Assembly: GCF_002915175.1 (NCBI RefSeq)
Contig: NZ_NXEJ01000009.1
Coordinates: forward strand, 62,001-126,000
Direction: 5' to 3'
From: Agrobacterium rosae
GTDB lineage: Bacteria > Pseudomonadota > Alphaproteobacteria > Rhizobiales > Rhizobiaceae
DNA length: 64,000 bases
The notes below the pieces were generated by a model, which had not been told where the DNA came from, did no database searches, and worked only from the letters and a program-made list of their open reading frames with translations. The translations under genes were made by a program, and so were the position numbers. Shown here piece by piece: positions 54,527-62,928 of the stretch (positions within the stretch are counted from its first letter, which is position 1; every line of letters begins with the position of its first letter).

Positions 54527-55066
54527 ATGCGGCAAGACGACCTGAGCACGCTGATCGGCCTTGTCGCCTTGGCAGACCGCAGTGCATTCGCTGCGCTTTA
54601 CAAGTGGACGAGCCCGAAACTTTTTTCCATCTGTCTTCGTATACTCAAAGACCGGACTGACGCGGACGAAGCGTTGCAGGAGGTCTATGTGAAGATATGG
54701 CAGCGTGCACGGCTGTTTTCCGCCACCTCCGGCACCGCCGACGTGTGGCTGGCAGCCATTGCCCGCAATCAGGCGATAGACATCATCCGTGCGCGCAAGC
54801 CTATTGCCAGCGAGCTGGACGACGTTCCTGATCTGGTCGACACAGGACCGGATCCGGAGCAGGCAATGCTGCGAAAGGATGAAGGACGCAGCATAGATTT
54901 ATGCCTGGGCGAGCTGGAGGAAGGCAGGGCGAACGCTGTCCGGCAAGCCTATGTGGAGGGAATGAGCTATCAGGAACTGGCGCAGCTTCATGCCGTGCCG
55001 TTGAATACGATGCGAACGTGGTTGAGGCGCAGTATCATCAAGCTGAAAGAGTGCATGGAGCGATGA
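54527..55066 (+). CDS. ECF RNA polymerase sigma factor, SigK-like
   Basis: The 179-residue protein has region 2 (FAALYKWTSPKLFSICLRILKDRTDADEALQEVYVKIW, about residues 18-58) and region 4 (VRQAYVEGMSYQELAQLHAVPLNTMRTWLRRSIIKLKECM, about 138-178). ATG 54527 has GGAG just before it and is preferred over ATG 54458, which would add 23 unlike residues. Its stop overlaps the start of the anti-sigma gene (ATGA). A secreted fasciclin gene follows. In mycobacteria SigK, with the anti-sigma RskA, drives the fasciclin proteins MPT70 and MPT83, so a similar circuit is likely. Confidence 0.93.
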   Translation: MRQDDLSTLIGLVALADRSAFAALYKWTSPKLFSICLRILKDRTDADEALQEVYVKIWQRARLFSATSGTADVWLAAIARNQAIDIIRARKPIASELDDVPDLVDTGPDPEQAMLRKDEGRSIDLCLGELEEGRANAVRQAYVEGMSYQELAQLHAVPLNTMRTWLRRSIIKLKECMER

Positions 55067-55779
55067 CGAAACCTGACGACAGCGATATTCCAAGGGACGA
55101 CGTGATCGCCGCCGAATATGTGCTTGGCGTGTTGTCTGCGGACGACCGCCGGCAGGTGGAAAAGCGTATGCGTTCCGAGGACGCATTTGCGCAAAACATT
55201 CGCCATTGGGAAGTGCATTTTGCTGGTCTCAACGAAGAGTACAAGCCGGTTCCGCCCAATTCAGCCACCTACCCGGCGATAGAAAACCGTCTGTTTGCCT
55301 CCGAGGCCAAGGCAGGCCTCCTGCCATCCCTATGGGGTTCGCTCGCCTTCTGGCGTGGCTTCAGTGCCCTGGCGACAACATGCGCGGCCATTGCAGCCAT
55401 CTCCTTCGTGGTGCAGCCCCAGCCCCAGCCAAAGTCGCTTCAGATGTCCTATATGGCGGAACTGTCCTCCCCGGACGATCCCATGGCCTTGATGGTGTCC
55501 TATGACGCGTCTTCAGGTCGAATGGCACTGACGCCGATGGCAGCGGGTGACAAGGCACAGAAATCGCTGGAGCTTTGGTTGGTCAAGGCCGATGGCGTGC
55601 CCATCTCGCTCGGCCTTGTCGATCCGCAGAAAAACGCCGAAATGACCATTCCGCTCGACATGCGTGAGCAGCTTCACGACGGCATTACGCTTGCTGTCAG
55701 CTTGGAGCCCTATGGTGGATCGCCCACGGGCAAGCCGACCGGGCCGGTCATCGCCAGCGGAACGACACGGCAGCTTTAA
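55063..55779 (+). CDS. RskA-like membrane anti-sigma factor
   Basis: A 238-residue protein with the RskA pattern. The N-terminal sigma-binding part (DDVIAAEYVLGVLSADDRRQVEKRM and IRHWEVHFAGLNEEY, residues 8-60) is followed by a single membrane segment near residues 95-115 (GFSALATTCAAIAAISFVV) and a periplasmic anti-sigma-K C-terminal domain. That domain ends in AVSLEPYGGSPTGKPTGPVIASG, which is characteristic. It should hold the ECF factor at the membrane until a signal triggers proteolysis. Translation is coupled to the sigma gene. Confidence 0.93.
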   Translation: MTKPDDSDIPRDDVIAAEYVLGVLSADDRRQVEKRMRSEDAFAQNIRHWEVHFAGLNEEYKPVPPNSATYPAIENRLFASEAKAGLLPSLWGSLAFWRGFSALATTCAAIAAISFVVQPQPQPKSLQMSYMAELSSPDDPMALMVSYDASSGRMALTPMAAGDKAQKSLELWLVKADGVPISLGLVDPQKNAEMTIPLDMREQLHDGITLAVSLEPYGGSPTGKPTGPVIASGTTRQL

Positions 55780-55895
55780 AAAATAATTTACTACTGCTGA
55801 AACTTTGCCTGAACACGGCCCGTACCTTCTCATGTACCGGATACGTCACCTGCAACAACGCAGGGACGATTGGCGGGACCAGAGGAGAAAACGCC

Positions 55896-56453
55896 ATGAT
55901 GAAGTCCAGCCTGCGCATGATCGCGCTTGCCGCAGCCCTTTCGACCGTCGCATTTGCGGCTCAAGCCAAGAACCCTATGGTTGGCGGTGCCGCGATGTAC
56001 GAAAACAAGAACATCGTTGAAAATGCGATGAATTCGAAGGATCACACCACGCTTGTCGCCGCCGTCAAGGCCGCCGGTCTGGTGGAAACGTTGCAGGGCA
56101 AAGGCCCCTTCACGGTTTTCGCACCTACAAACGAAGCCTTCGCAGCGCTGCCAAAAGGAACTGTCGAAACGCTTCTGAAGCCTGAAAACAAGGCGAAGCT
56201 GACGAAAATCCTGACCTGCCACGTTGTTGCAGCCGATGCCCTGTCTACAGCCATCGAAAAGATGATCAAGGACGATGGCGGCACCCATGACGTGAAGACG
56301 GTTGGTGGCTGTGTGCTGAAAGCCAAATATGACATGAAAAAAATCACGCTGACCGATGAGAACGGCAACGTGGCGCATGTCACCATTGCTGACGTCAAGC
56401 AGTCGAACGGCGTCATTCACGTCATCGACAAGGTCTTGCTGCCGAAAATGTAA
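55896..56453 (+). CDS. secreted fasciclin (FAS1) domain protein
   Basis: The 185-residue product has a signal peptide (MMKSSLRMIALAAALSTVAFAAQA, cut after AQA) and one FAS1 domain. The H1 box is GPFTVFAPTNEAFAALP near residues 70-86 and the H2 region is SNGVIHVIDKVLLP at the end. FAS1 domains serve adhesion or surface functions and are known outputs of SigK-type systems. AGGAG precedes ATG 55896. The 116-bp gap after the anti-sigma gene could carry an ECF promoter, but no motif shared with the sigma gene's own upstream region was found by eye. Confidence 0.94.
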   Translation: MMKSSLRMIALAAALSTVAFAAQAKNPMVGGAAMYENKNIVENAMNSKDHTTLVAAVKAAGLVETLQGKGPFTVFAPTNEAFAALPKGTVETLLKPENKAKLTKILTCHVVAADALSTAIEKMIKDDGGTHDVKTVGGCVLKAKYDMKKITLTDENGNVAHVTIADVKQSNGVIHVIDKVLLPKM

Positions 56454-56471
56454 ATCGTTTCGGTGCAACGA

Positions 56472-56513
56472 AACGCCGTGCGCTTCCCCAGGCGCACGGC
56501 GTTTTTCTTTTTT
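56472..56513 (+). terminator. strong Rho-independent terminator after the fasciclin gene
   Basis: AACGCCGTGCGC (56472-56483) and GCGCACGGCGTT (56492-56503) make a 12-bp perfect stem around TTCCCCAG, followed by TTTTCTTTTTTATTTT. It separates the fasciclin gene from the convergent ABC transporter ATPase gene and may serve both. Confidence 0.9.
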
Positions 56514-56516
56514 ATT

Positions 56517-57311
56517 TTACCCGATCAGCAATTCGTCATCATCAATGGTCTGCCCGCGTATCTTGCGGAACATCTCGATCAGGTCTTCGACCTGCAAGCC
56601 CTTTCGGCTTTCGCCGGAGACATCCAGAACGATCTCGCCCGCATGCAGCATGATGGTACGGTCGCCATAATCCAGCGCCTGTCGCATGGAATGCGTGACC
56701 ATCAAAGTCGTCAGCTTGCGCTCTTCCACCACCTTTTGCGTCAGGCCCATCACGAATTCCGCCATGCCTGGGTCGAGTGCAGCCGTGTGTTCGTCCAGCA
56801 GCAGAACATCCGAACCCGCAAGCGTTGCCATCACCAGAGAAACCGCCTGACGTTGACCACCTGACAGAAGGTCCATGCGGTCTTTCAGCCGGTTTTCGAG
56901 GCCGAGATTCAAGGAGGCGATGCGCTCCTGAAAAAACACCCGGCGTCCGCCGCCCAGTGCTGGCAGAAGTCCGCGTGTTTTGCCGCGTGCGGCAGCAAGC
57001 GCAAGATTTTCTTCGATGGTCAGCGTGCCGCAGCTTCCCGTCAAGGGGTCCTGAAATACGCGGGCCACCTGGCCTGCACGGTTTGCCGTCGGCTTTCGGG
57101 TTACGTCCACGCCACCGATGGTGACTTTGCCGGCAGTTGGCAGAACGTCGCCAGCAAGAACGCCGAGCAACGTGGATTTTCCGGCACCGTTGGAGCCGAT
57201 GACGGTCACGAAAGAACCATCCTCGATGGTCAGATCGACCTTGGCGAGTGCTTTCTTCTCCAGCGGCGTACCGCGTCCGAAGACGACTTGAATATCGGAC
57301 AATGAAATCAT
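56517..57311 (-). CDS. ABC transporter ATP-binding protein (COG1101, TrpZ-like)
   Basis: The 264-residue ATPase has Walker A VIGSNGAGKSTLLGVL near residues 37-52, signature LLSGGQRQAVSLVMA and Walker B VLLLDEHTAALDP. It has FKR-like substitutions typical of the COG1101 group (RVFQDPLTGSCGTLTIEEN). Its start overlaps the permease stop by four bases. With the two genes upstream it forms a three-part importer of the kind linked to tryptophan or other small amino compounds in Gram-positives; the substrate here is not established. Confidence 0.92.
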   Translation of the reverse strand: MISLSDIQVVFGRGTPLEKKALAKVDLTIEDGSFVTVIGSNGAGKSTLLGVLAGDVLPTAGKVTIGGVDVTRKPTANRAGQVARVFQDPLTGSCGTLTIEENLALAAARGKTRGLLPALGGGRRVFFQERIASLNLGLENRLKDRMDLLSGGQRQAVSLVMATLAGSDVLLLDEHTAALDPGMAEFVMGLTQKVVEERKLTTLMVTHSMRQALDYGDRTIMLHAGEIVLDVSGESRKGLQVEDLIEMFRKIRGQTIDDDELLIG

Positions 57312-58189
57312 GATGTTGCTCCCCCACGACGCAGGCGCGGCAATATCAGCGCCACGGCGACCAGCACGGCAGTCACGAAATTAAGGTCGGAAGCTTTGAG
57401 GCCCAGCGCATCGCTTGATAGAGCCAGCTGGATCGCCAGACGATAGGCGATGGAGCCGAGAACGCAGCCGATGAGCGCAATCAATATCCCGCGCGATCCG
57501 AATAACGTCTCCCCGATGATAACGGCGGCAAGGCCGACGACGATGGTGCCGACACCGGCGGTCACATCGGCAAAACCATTGGTCTGCGCAAACAGGGCAC
57601 CACCAAGGGCCACCAACGCATTGGACAGCGCCATGCCGAGATAGATCTGGTTGCCGGTCTTCACACCCTGTGCCCGCGCCATCCGCGCATTGGCACCGGT
57701 TGCTCGCATCGCGAGGCCCGCATCACTCTCCAGAAAACGCCAGACGAGGATGACTGCGATCACCACGAGCACGCCGACGAAAAGCGGGCGCAGCAGATAG
57801 TCTGCAATGCCTAGACCATAGAACGGCTCGATGACCGTATCCTGATTGAGCAGCGCGACGTTGGGCTTTCCCATCACCCGCAGGTTCACGGAAAACAGCG
57901 CGATCATGGTCAGGATCGAGGCCAGAAGATTGAGGATTTTAAAGCGGACGTTGAGTACAGCCGTCACCATACCGGCTGCTGCACCGGCAACCATCGCAAC
58001 GCCTGTCGCAGCCCAAGGATTGAACCCCGCCACGATCAGCACCGCCGCCACTGCTGCGCCCAGTGGAAACGACCCATCGACGGTGAGGTCAGGGAAGTCG
58101 AGCACACGAAATGCGAGATAAACGCCGATGGCGACAAAGGCAAAAACCAGCCCCAGTTCGACGGCACCCCAGAAGGCGATTTGGCTCAC
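57308..58189 (-). CDS. ABC transporter permease (COG4120)
   Basis: The 293-residue permease has about eight hydrophobic helices. The stretches VAIGVYLAFRVLDFPDLTVDGSFPLGAAV, FSVNLRVMGKPNVALLN and LGMALSNALVALGGALFAQTNGFADVTAGVGTIVVGLAAVIIGE (in parts) are typical. GTG 58189 is chosen, giving MSQIAFWGAVELG with AAGGAATTC before it. A GTG at 58219 in the same frame would add ten residues from the repeat-flank region. It overlaps the ATPase gene by ATGA. Confidence 0.92.
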   Translation of the reverse strand: MSQIAFWGAVELGLVFAFVAIGVYLAFRVLDFPDLTVDGSFPLGAAVAAVLIVAGFNPWAATGVAMVAGAAAGMVTAVLNVRFKILNLLASILTMIALFSVNLRVMGKPNVALLNQDTVIEPFYGLGIADYLLRPLFVGVLVVIAVILVWRFLESDAGLAMRATGANARMARAQGVKTGNQIYLGMALSNALVALGGALFAQTNGFADVTAGVGTIVVGLAAVIIGETLFGSRGILIALIGCVLGSIAYRLAIQLALSSDALGLKASDLNFVTAVLVAVALILPRLRRGGATS

Positions 58190-58228
58190 GGCAGAATTCC
58201 TTGGTTTGCGACCATCCACTCTTTCGTC

Positions 58229-58326
58229 ATGCTCGGCCCCCAGATCAAGTCCGAGGATGTCCCGAGTATCTGCTGCCGTCCAACTTTCATTGAACGTGGG
58301 TAGATCCTCGGGACGAGCCCGAGGAT
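58229..58326. repeat. two-palindrome interspersed repeat (RIME-like), copy C, inside an operon
   Basis: The left palindrome ATGCTCGG ... CCCGAGTAT (58229-58269) is interrupted by an extra stretch that contains its own CTCGG/CCGAG pair. The right one is intact: ATCCTCGGG-ACGAG-CCCGAGGAT (58304-58326). It lies between the binding-protein gene and the permease gene of one transporter and may make the binding protein more abundant than the membrane parts. Confidence 0.75.
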
Positions 58327-58348
58327 GACGGAGAGGGCAGGTGGTCTT

Positions 58349-59302
58349 TTAGTCGATAATCTTGGTCGCGCGCTTCGTCACGCTCTCAGGGAACGTTACG
58401 CCTGCCTTTTCAGCAGCCTTCTTGTTCAAGACGAGATCGGTGCCGATGGCAACGGTCGCAGGAATATCGCCGGGCTTTTCACCCTTGAGGATCCGAACGA
58501 CGACAGCGCCGGTCTGCTTGCCCACGTCGAAATAGTTGAAACCGAGGGCGGCAATTGCACCACGCGCAACGGAATCCGTATCGGCGGCAAACAGCGGAAT
58601 CTTGGCTTCAGACGCAACGCTGGCTGCGGCTTCGAAGGCCGAGACGATTGTGTTGTCAGTGGGAACGTAGATTACGTCGGCTTTGCCCACTAGGGCGCGG
58701 GTTGCGCCCTGCACTTCGGCTGATTTTGTCGCTACGGATTCCACCACCTTCAGACCAGCCTTTTCGGCTTCAGCTTTCAGAAGCTCCAGCGTCGATACGG
58801 AATTGGCTTCGGCAGAATTGTAGAGGTAGCCGATCGTCTTGGCGTTGGGCGTGATTTCCTTGATCAGCGCCAGATGTTCGGCAACCGGCAGTTTGTCTGA
58901 AAGACCTGTGACGTTGCGACCGGGCTTTTCCATGGACTTGATCAGCTGCGCGCCAACCGGATCGGAAACGGCGGTGAAGACGATTGGGATATCGCGAGTG
59001 GCGGCGACAACAGCCTGCGCAGACGGTGTCGAGATCGGAACAATGACGTTGGGGGCATCGCCAACGAACTGGCGCGCGATCTGTGATGCGGTACCAGGAT
59101 TACCCTGGGCGGACTGGTAGACGAATTTCAGGTTTTCGCCTTCCTTGTATCCGGCTTCGGCAAGAGCCGCCTTCACGCCATCGCGTGCAGCGTCCAGTGC
59201 GGGATGTTCAACGATGGCGGTGACGGCAACGGTCACATCTTGAGCTTTTGCAGGCAGGGCAATGGTCGTCGCGGCGGCGAGCGCCAGAATGAGTGTGCGC
59301 AT
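58349..59302 (-). CDS. ABC transporter substrate-binding protein (COG2984, TrpX-like)
   Basis: The 317-residue protein has a signal peptide (MRTLILALAAATTIALPAKA) and the COG2984 fold. IVEHPALDAARDGVKAALAEAGYKEGENLKFVYQSAQGN covers the start of the mature protein (given here only as a family cue), with AVSDPVGAQLIKSMEKPGRNVTGLSD and VIYVPTDNTIVSAFEA further on. GGAGGAA precedes ATG 59302. It is first in its operon, which fits its higher expected expression. Related proteins bind tryptophan, tyrosine or other ligands; the ligand is not readable here. Confidence 0.93.
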   Translation of the reverse strand: MRTLILALAAATTIALPAKAQDVTVAVTAIVEHPALDAARDGVKAALAEAGYKEGENLKFVYQSAQGNPGTASQIARQFVGDAPNVIVPISTPSAQAVVAATRDIPIVFTAVSDPVGAQLIKSMEKPGRNVTGLSDKLPVAEHLALIKEITPNAKTIGYLYNSAEANSVSTLELLKAEAEKAGLKVVESVATKSAEVQGATRALVGKADVIYVPTDNTIVSAFEAAASVASEAKIPLFAADTDSVARGAIAALGFNYFDVGKQTGAVVVRILKGEKPGDIPATVAIGTDLVLNKKAAEKAGVTFPESVTKRATKIID

Positions 59303-59406
59303 AGGGTATTCCTCCGATTGTTTCGTTTTCTTGGCCCTCTTTAAGAAAGGGTTAAAACGAAATCAATCGCGCAAGCCTGAACGCACCCATCAATTCTTTT
59401 TCTTTA

Positions 59407-60645
59407 TCAGTCGTCCGCGCCATGATTGGCGATCATCATGGCCTCGAAAGCCATGCGTTCGGTCTTGCGCATCCGCTCGGATTCCGACTTCAGCTGACCA
59501 CAGGCAGCCAGAATATCACGCCCGCGCGGTGTGCGGATCGGGGAGGCGTAGCCCGCGTGATTGATAAAATCGGCGAACTTTTCGATCTGCTCCCAGTCGG
59601 AACACTGGTAATTCGTGCCCGGCCATGGGTTGAAGGGAATGAGATTGATCTTGGCCGGAACGCCCTTCAGAAGCTGCGTCAGCATCTTGGCATCTTCCAG
59701 ACTGTCATTGACGTCCTTCAGCATCACATATTCGAAGGTGATGCGCCGCGCATTCGAAACGCCGGGATAGTTGCGGCAAGCGTCGATCAACTCTTTCAGC
59801 GGATATTTCTTGTTGATCGGCACCAGCATGTCGCGCAGTTCATCGCGCACCGCATGCAGCGAGATCGCCAGCATCACGCCGATTTCTTCACCGGTGCGGA
59901 AGATTTCCGGCACGACGCCGGAGGTGGAGAGCGTCACGCGGCGCTTGGACAGCGACAGGCCGTCACCGTCGGTTGCGATCAGCAAGGCTGTCTTTACATG
60001 CTCGAAATTATAAAGCGGCTCGCCCATGCCCATCATCACGATGTTGGAGACCTTGCGTCCCTCGGCAGGCATGATCGTGCCTTGCGGCGCTTCACGGTCC
60101 GGGAAATCACCGAGACGATCACGGGCGACCAGAAGCTGCGCCAAAATCTCTTCCGCCGTCAGGTTGCGCACCAGACGCTGCGTCCCAGTATGACAGAAGG
60201 AACAGGTCAGTGTGCAGCCAACCTGGCTGGAAATGCACAGCGTGCCGCGACCTTCTTCGGGAATATAGACGGTTTCGATCTCAACCGGACGACCCGCGCC
60301 GCGTGGCGGAAAGCGCATCAGCCATTTGCGGGTGCCATCGTTGGAAACCTGTTCTTCGACGATTTCCGGACGCGCAATGGTAAAGTGGAGTTTCAGCTTT
60401 TCGCGCAGTTCCTTGGCCACATTGGTCATGTGGTCGAAATCGGAGACGCCGCGCACATAGAGCCAGTTCCACAGCTGGCTGACGCGCATCTTCGACTGCT
60501 TCTGCGTGACGCCGATGTCTATCAGCGCATCTGCCATTTCTTCACGCGTCATGCCGATCAGCGTCGGCTTTTCGGACATGAGGTCGGCGTTCGAAATCAT
60601 CGGCGTCTTGACCACCAGATCGGCAGTCGCTTCCAGTACGGACAT
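59407..60645 (-). CDS. rlmN: 23S rRNA A2503 / tRNA A37 C2-methyltransferase RlmN
   Basis: RlmN is a radical-SAM enzyme that methylates C2 of adenine 2503 in 23S rRNA and of A37 in some tRNAs. The 412-residue product has the cluster motif C144-x3-C148-x2-C151 ([14 protein letters not shown]). [22 protein letters not shown] and [10 protein letters not shown] are also present, and the second catalytic cysteine is in DILAACGQL near residue 386. ATG 60645 is the first good start. The N-terminal [12 protein letters not shown] segment is the accessory RNA-binding domain. Confidence 0.96.
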   Translation of the reverse strand: MSVLEATADLVVKTPMISNADLMSEKPTLIGMTREEMADALIDIGVTQKQSKMRVSQLWNWLYVRGVSDFDHMTNVAKELREKLKLHFTIARPEIVEEQVSNDGTRKWLMRFPPRGAGRPVEIETVYIPEEGRGTLCISSQVGCTLTCSFCHTGTQRLVRNLTAEEILAQLLVARDRLGDFPDREAPQGTIMPAEGRKVSNIVMMGMGEPLYNFEHVKTALLIATDGDGLSLSKRRVTLSTSGVVPEIFRTGEEIGVMLAISLHAVRDELRDMLVPINKKYPLKELIDACRNYPGVSNARRITFEYVMLKDVNDSLEDAKMLTQLLKGVPAKINLIPFNPWPGTNYQCSDWEQIEKFADFINHAGYASPIRTPRGRDILAACGQLKSESERMRKTERMAFEAMMIANHGADD

Positions 60646-60799
60646 CGTCTTATCCCATCAGCCATTGCAGAACGGAAAACAGGCCTGAAAGTGAGGCGAA
60701 AATCGTCTGCATGTGGAGAAAAATCAAAGGCGGGGCACGTTTCGCGCTTCCGCCTGTATTTGTTGCCGCGCCTTTAGCATCAAAACGGTAGAAACGCAA

Positions 60800-60822
60800 A
60801 TGGCCGGTCCTGGACCGGCCAT
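60800..60822 (-). terminator. palindromic terminator after the IalB-like gene
   Basis: ATGGCCGGTCC (60800-60810), a single base, and GGACCGGCCAT (60812-60822) form an 11-bp inverted repeat 23 bases beyond the minus-strand IalB-like stop. On that strand it is followed by TTGCGTTTC, a weak T-run. Confidence 0.6.
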
Positions 60823-60844
60823 CTCAATATCGCATCAGATAGGC

Positions 60845-61348
60845 TTATTTGCAGCTTTCGATCTGCTTCAAAGCAGCCGAGATGCCGGATAGCGAATAGG
60901 AGTAGGTTGTCCCGGTGCCGCGCGCCGATGTTGCCTTGACGGTCATTGACTTGCCGACCTTCATGGCCGCGACAAGGGCCGGCTCTTCGGCGGCGTTTTC
61001 AACCCAGGCAGCCTTGTCCTTGGTGAACATCACGAAGTTCTTATTGTCGATGGTGACGTTGACCTTGGAGCTTTCGCGGAGGGAATAGCCCACCATAGCT
61101 TGCGGCTCATAGGAGATATTCTGGCCAGGGCGCTGAGAGACGATGAAGAAAATATCACCGTGGTCAACGCTTGCGGGTTCCTTGGTCGTTGGAATCGAAA
61201 GAACATAGCAAACAGTGCTTTTACCCGATTTGTACGAATAAGCACCCCATGCGTTGAACTGCTGGATGCGCGTGGGCGACTGTGCAGAGGCTATGCCGAC
61301 ACTGGTCAACAGAATGGCGACTGCGGTTGCTACACTTCTTACAAACAT
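60845..61348 (-). CDS. invasion-associated locus B (IalB)-family protein
   Basis: The 167-residue protein has a signal peptide (MFVRSVATAVAILLTSVGIASAQS) and the IalB-type domain: WGAYSYKSGKSTVCYVLSIPTTKEP, VDHGDIFFIVSQRPGQN, and the tail LKQIESC with a terminal-region cysteine. Family members are periplasmic or outer-envelope proteins, named from Bartonella, and are widespread in rhizobia with no settled molecular role. It has its own upstream region of about 280 bases containing a near-perfect 16-bp palindrome. Confidence 0.9.
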   Translation of the reverse strand: MFVRSVATAVAILLTSVGIASAQSPTRIQQFNAWGAYSYKSGKSTVCYVLSIPTTKEPASVDHGDIFFIVSQRPGQNISYEPQAMVGYSLRESSKVNVTIDNKNFVMFTKDKAAWVENAAEEPALVAAMKVGKSMTVKATSARGTGTTYSYSLSGISAALKQIESCK

Positions 61349-61484
61349 TGAATTTCCTGCCGGGTTTATTGTCTTCCAGTTGGCCGAACGCTGGCGCCGG
61401 GCCGATGCCTAGGTGGGTCCGTCATCATGATATTGGCTAAAGATCGGTTACCAAACCGTCAACACCAACGCTGAAATCCGAGAA

Positions 61485-61500
61485 TTGCACTGCAGTGTAA
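61485..61500. promoter_or_regulatory. 16-bp near-perfect palindrome upstream of the IalB-like gene
   Basis: TTGCACTGCAGTGTAA pairs at 7 of 8 positions around a perfect CACTGCAGTG core. It lies 137 bases before the IalB-like start, in the gap after the DUF1232 gene, and is a candidate regulator site. Confidence 0.3.
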
Positions 61501-61628
61501 CAGATAAGCGACGTCTAACGGCCGAGAAGCAAACACATGACGTGGCCACGCAATCAGCAATGACACAAAGATTCAGGCAAGAATTTGTCAGGGTTTACCG
61601 CAGTTTCGAACAAACAATCACAGAGGCG

Positions 61629-62006
61629 TTACTCCTGACGCAACCGCTCCAGCGCAGCGTCAGCCGCCTCATAGTGTTCCATTTTGATATGGGCACGGAT
61701 CATGGCAAGGGCTGCGGTCAAAACGGCAATGTCATCGGTGAAGCCGATAACAGCAAAAACATCCGGGACTACGTCCATCGGCATGATGAAGTAGCCAAGG
61801 GCCGCAAACAAAATACCCTTCGCACGAAACGGTGTCTCACGGTCCATCGCGCAATAATAGGCGGCTGCGGCATCGCGCGCGAAGGGCACTTTGCTCATCA
61901 CGCGCTTCATCTTCGGCCAGAACTTGGCGCGCACCTGCTGTTCGCGCTCTTCCTGGGTGTCGGGCTCTCCGGGCAGGAGAATTTCACCAATTTTCACGTC
62001 ATCCAT
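61629..62006 (-). CDS. DUF1232 (YkvA-type) protein
   Basis: The 125-residue protein has the DUF1232 core in ILFAALGYFIMPMDVVPDVFAVIGFTDDIAVLTAAL at about residues 64-98, with the conserved P-x-D-x2-PD and G-x2-DD elements. One or two hydrophobic helices are likely. ATG 62006 with AAAGGAC before it is favoured over ATG 62027. The function of the family is unknown. The next minus-strand gene upstream, the pterin dehydratase, ends 51 bases away. Confidence 0.9.
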   Translation of the reverse strand: MDDVKIGEILLPGEPDTQEEREQQVRAKFWPKMKRVMSKVPFARDAAAAYYCAMDRETPFRAKGILFAALGYFIMPMDVVPDVFAVIGFTDDIAVLTAALAMIRAHIKMEHYEAADAALERLRQE

Positions 62007-62057
62007 TGTCGTGTGTCCTTTGGTCATGGACCCTATATAGGCGCGCCGCCCGCCCGT

Positions 62058-62363
62058 TCAATCGCTCCGGCCCGCCGCTGCCTTTTGCATGGCGTTTGCC
62101 AAAAGAAAGTCGCGTTCGGTAATGCCTTGGCTGTCATGTGTCGTCAGGCACACTTTGACGCGGGAATAGACATTCGACCATTCGGGGTGATGGTTGAGCT
62201 TTTCGGCGACCAATGCGCATTCCGCCATAAAACCGAAGGCTTCTGCGAAGTTCGCGAATTTATAGGCCTTGACGATTGCAAGACCATCTTCTCGCAAAGA
62301 CCATCCCTGCAATTTAGCAAGTTCCCGGTCGATCACATCTCTGTCGAGTTTGGCATATTGCAT
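62058..62363 (-). CDS. 4a-hydroxytetrahydrobiopterin dehydratase (pterin-4a-carbinolamine dehydratase)
   Basis: The 101-residue protein matches PhhB/PCD in length and in the active-site stretch [25 protein letters not shown]-like, with the HHP motif near residues 61-63 and [17 protein letters not shown] following. It regenerates the pterin cofactor after phenylalanine hydroxylation. ATG 62363 follows AAAGGGACGCTT; an in-frame ATG at 62405 lies farther upstream. No phhA is near. Confidence 0.94.
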   Translation of the reverse strand: MQYAKLDRDVIDRELAKLQGWSLREDGLAIVKAYKFANFAEAFGFMAECALVAEKLNHHPEWSNVYSRVKVCLTTHDSQGITERDFLLANAMQKAAAGRSD

Positions 62364-62448
62364 AAGCGTCCCTTTCGTTATCTGTGGATGAGGCGATTCT
62401 GCCAAGTCTTATCGCACAACTGCCTCACAGTTTTGCTTTATATGACCT

Positions 62449-62928
62449 ATGAAACGCACAGCCGTCCTTTTTGTTTGCATGGGAAACATCTGCCGCTCGC
62501 CATTGGCCGAGGGCATTTTCTCCCATTTGGTCGAAAAACAACATATCGCTGATCTGTTCGTGATCGACTCCGCTGGAACCGGTGGCTGGCATGCCGGCCA
62601 TCCGCCAGATCCTCGTTCAGTCGCGGTTGCCAACCGGCATGGAATCGATATTTCAGGCCAGAAAGCGCGGCAGGTCAGGGCCGTGGATTTCGTGAACTTC
62701 GACCTCATCTTCGCCATGGACGAAGATAATCTCGACCGCCTCCGGGCAAGCTGCCCCGTGCAGTACAAGCACAAAGTCCACCTTTTCAGCCAGTACGCGA
62801 CTGGCCGAAGGGAGAGCGTTCCAGATCCCTATTATGGTGGTGAAGACGGTTTTGAGGCCGTCTACAGCATGCTTTTGGATGGCTGCATCTCCGCGCTGGA
62901 AAAGCTGGAAACAGGCCAGGATTCCTGA
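62449..62928 (+). CDS. low-molecular-weight protein-tyrosine phosphatase
   Basis: The 159-residue enzyme has the P-loop C10-MGNI-C15-RS near the N-terminus (VCMGNICRSPLAEG) and the general-acid aspartate D126 in DPYYGGEDGFE. These are the full catalytic set of the Wzb/arsC-unrelated LMW-PTP family. Neither a kinase nor exopolysaccharide genes are adjacent, so its partner is unknown. The last 67 bases overlap the 3' end of the convergent thpR gene. Confidence 0.95.
   Translation: MKRTAVLFVCMGNICRSPLAEGIFSHLVEKQHIADLFVIDSAGTGGWHAGHPPDPRSVAVANRHGIDISGQKARQVRAVDFVNFDLIFAMDEDNLDRLRASCPVQYKHKVHLFSQYATGRRESVPDPYYGGEDGFEAVYSMLLDGCISALEKLETGQDS

Noticed and set aside
59422-60777. 451-codon open frame antisense to rlmN
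   Set aside because: The minus-strand frame carries the radical-SAM motif and full RlmN length; the other frame shows no recognisable domain.
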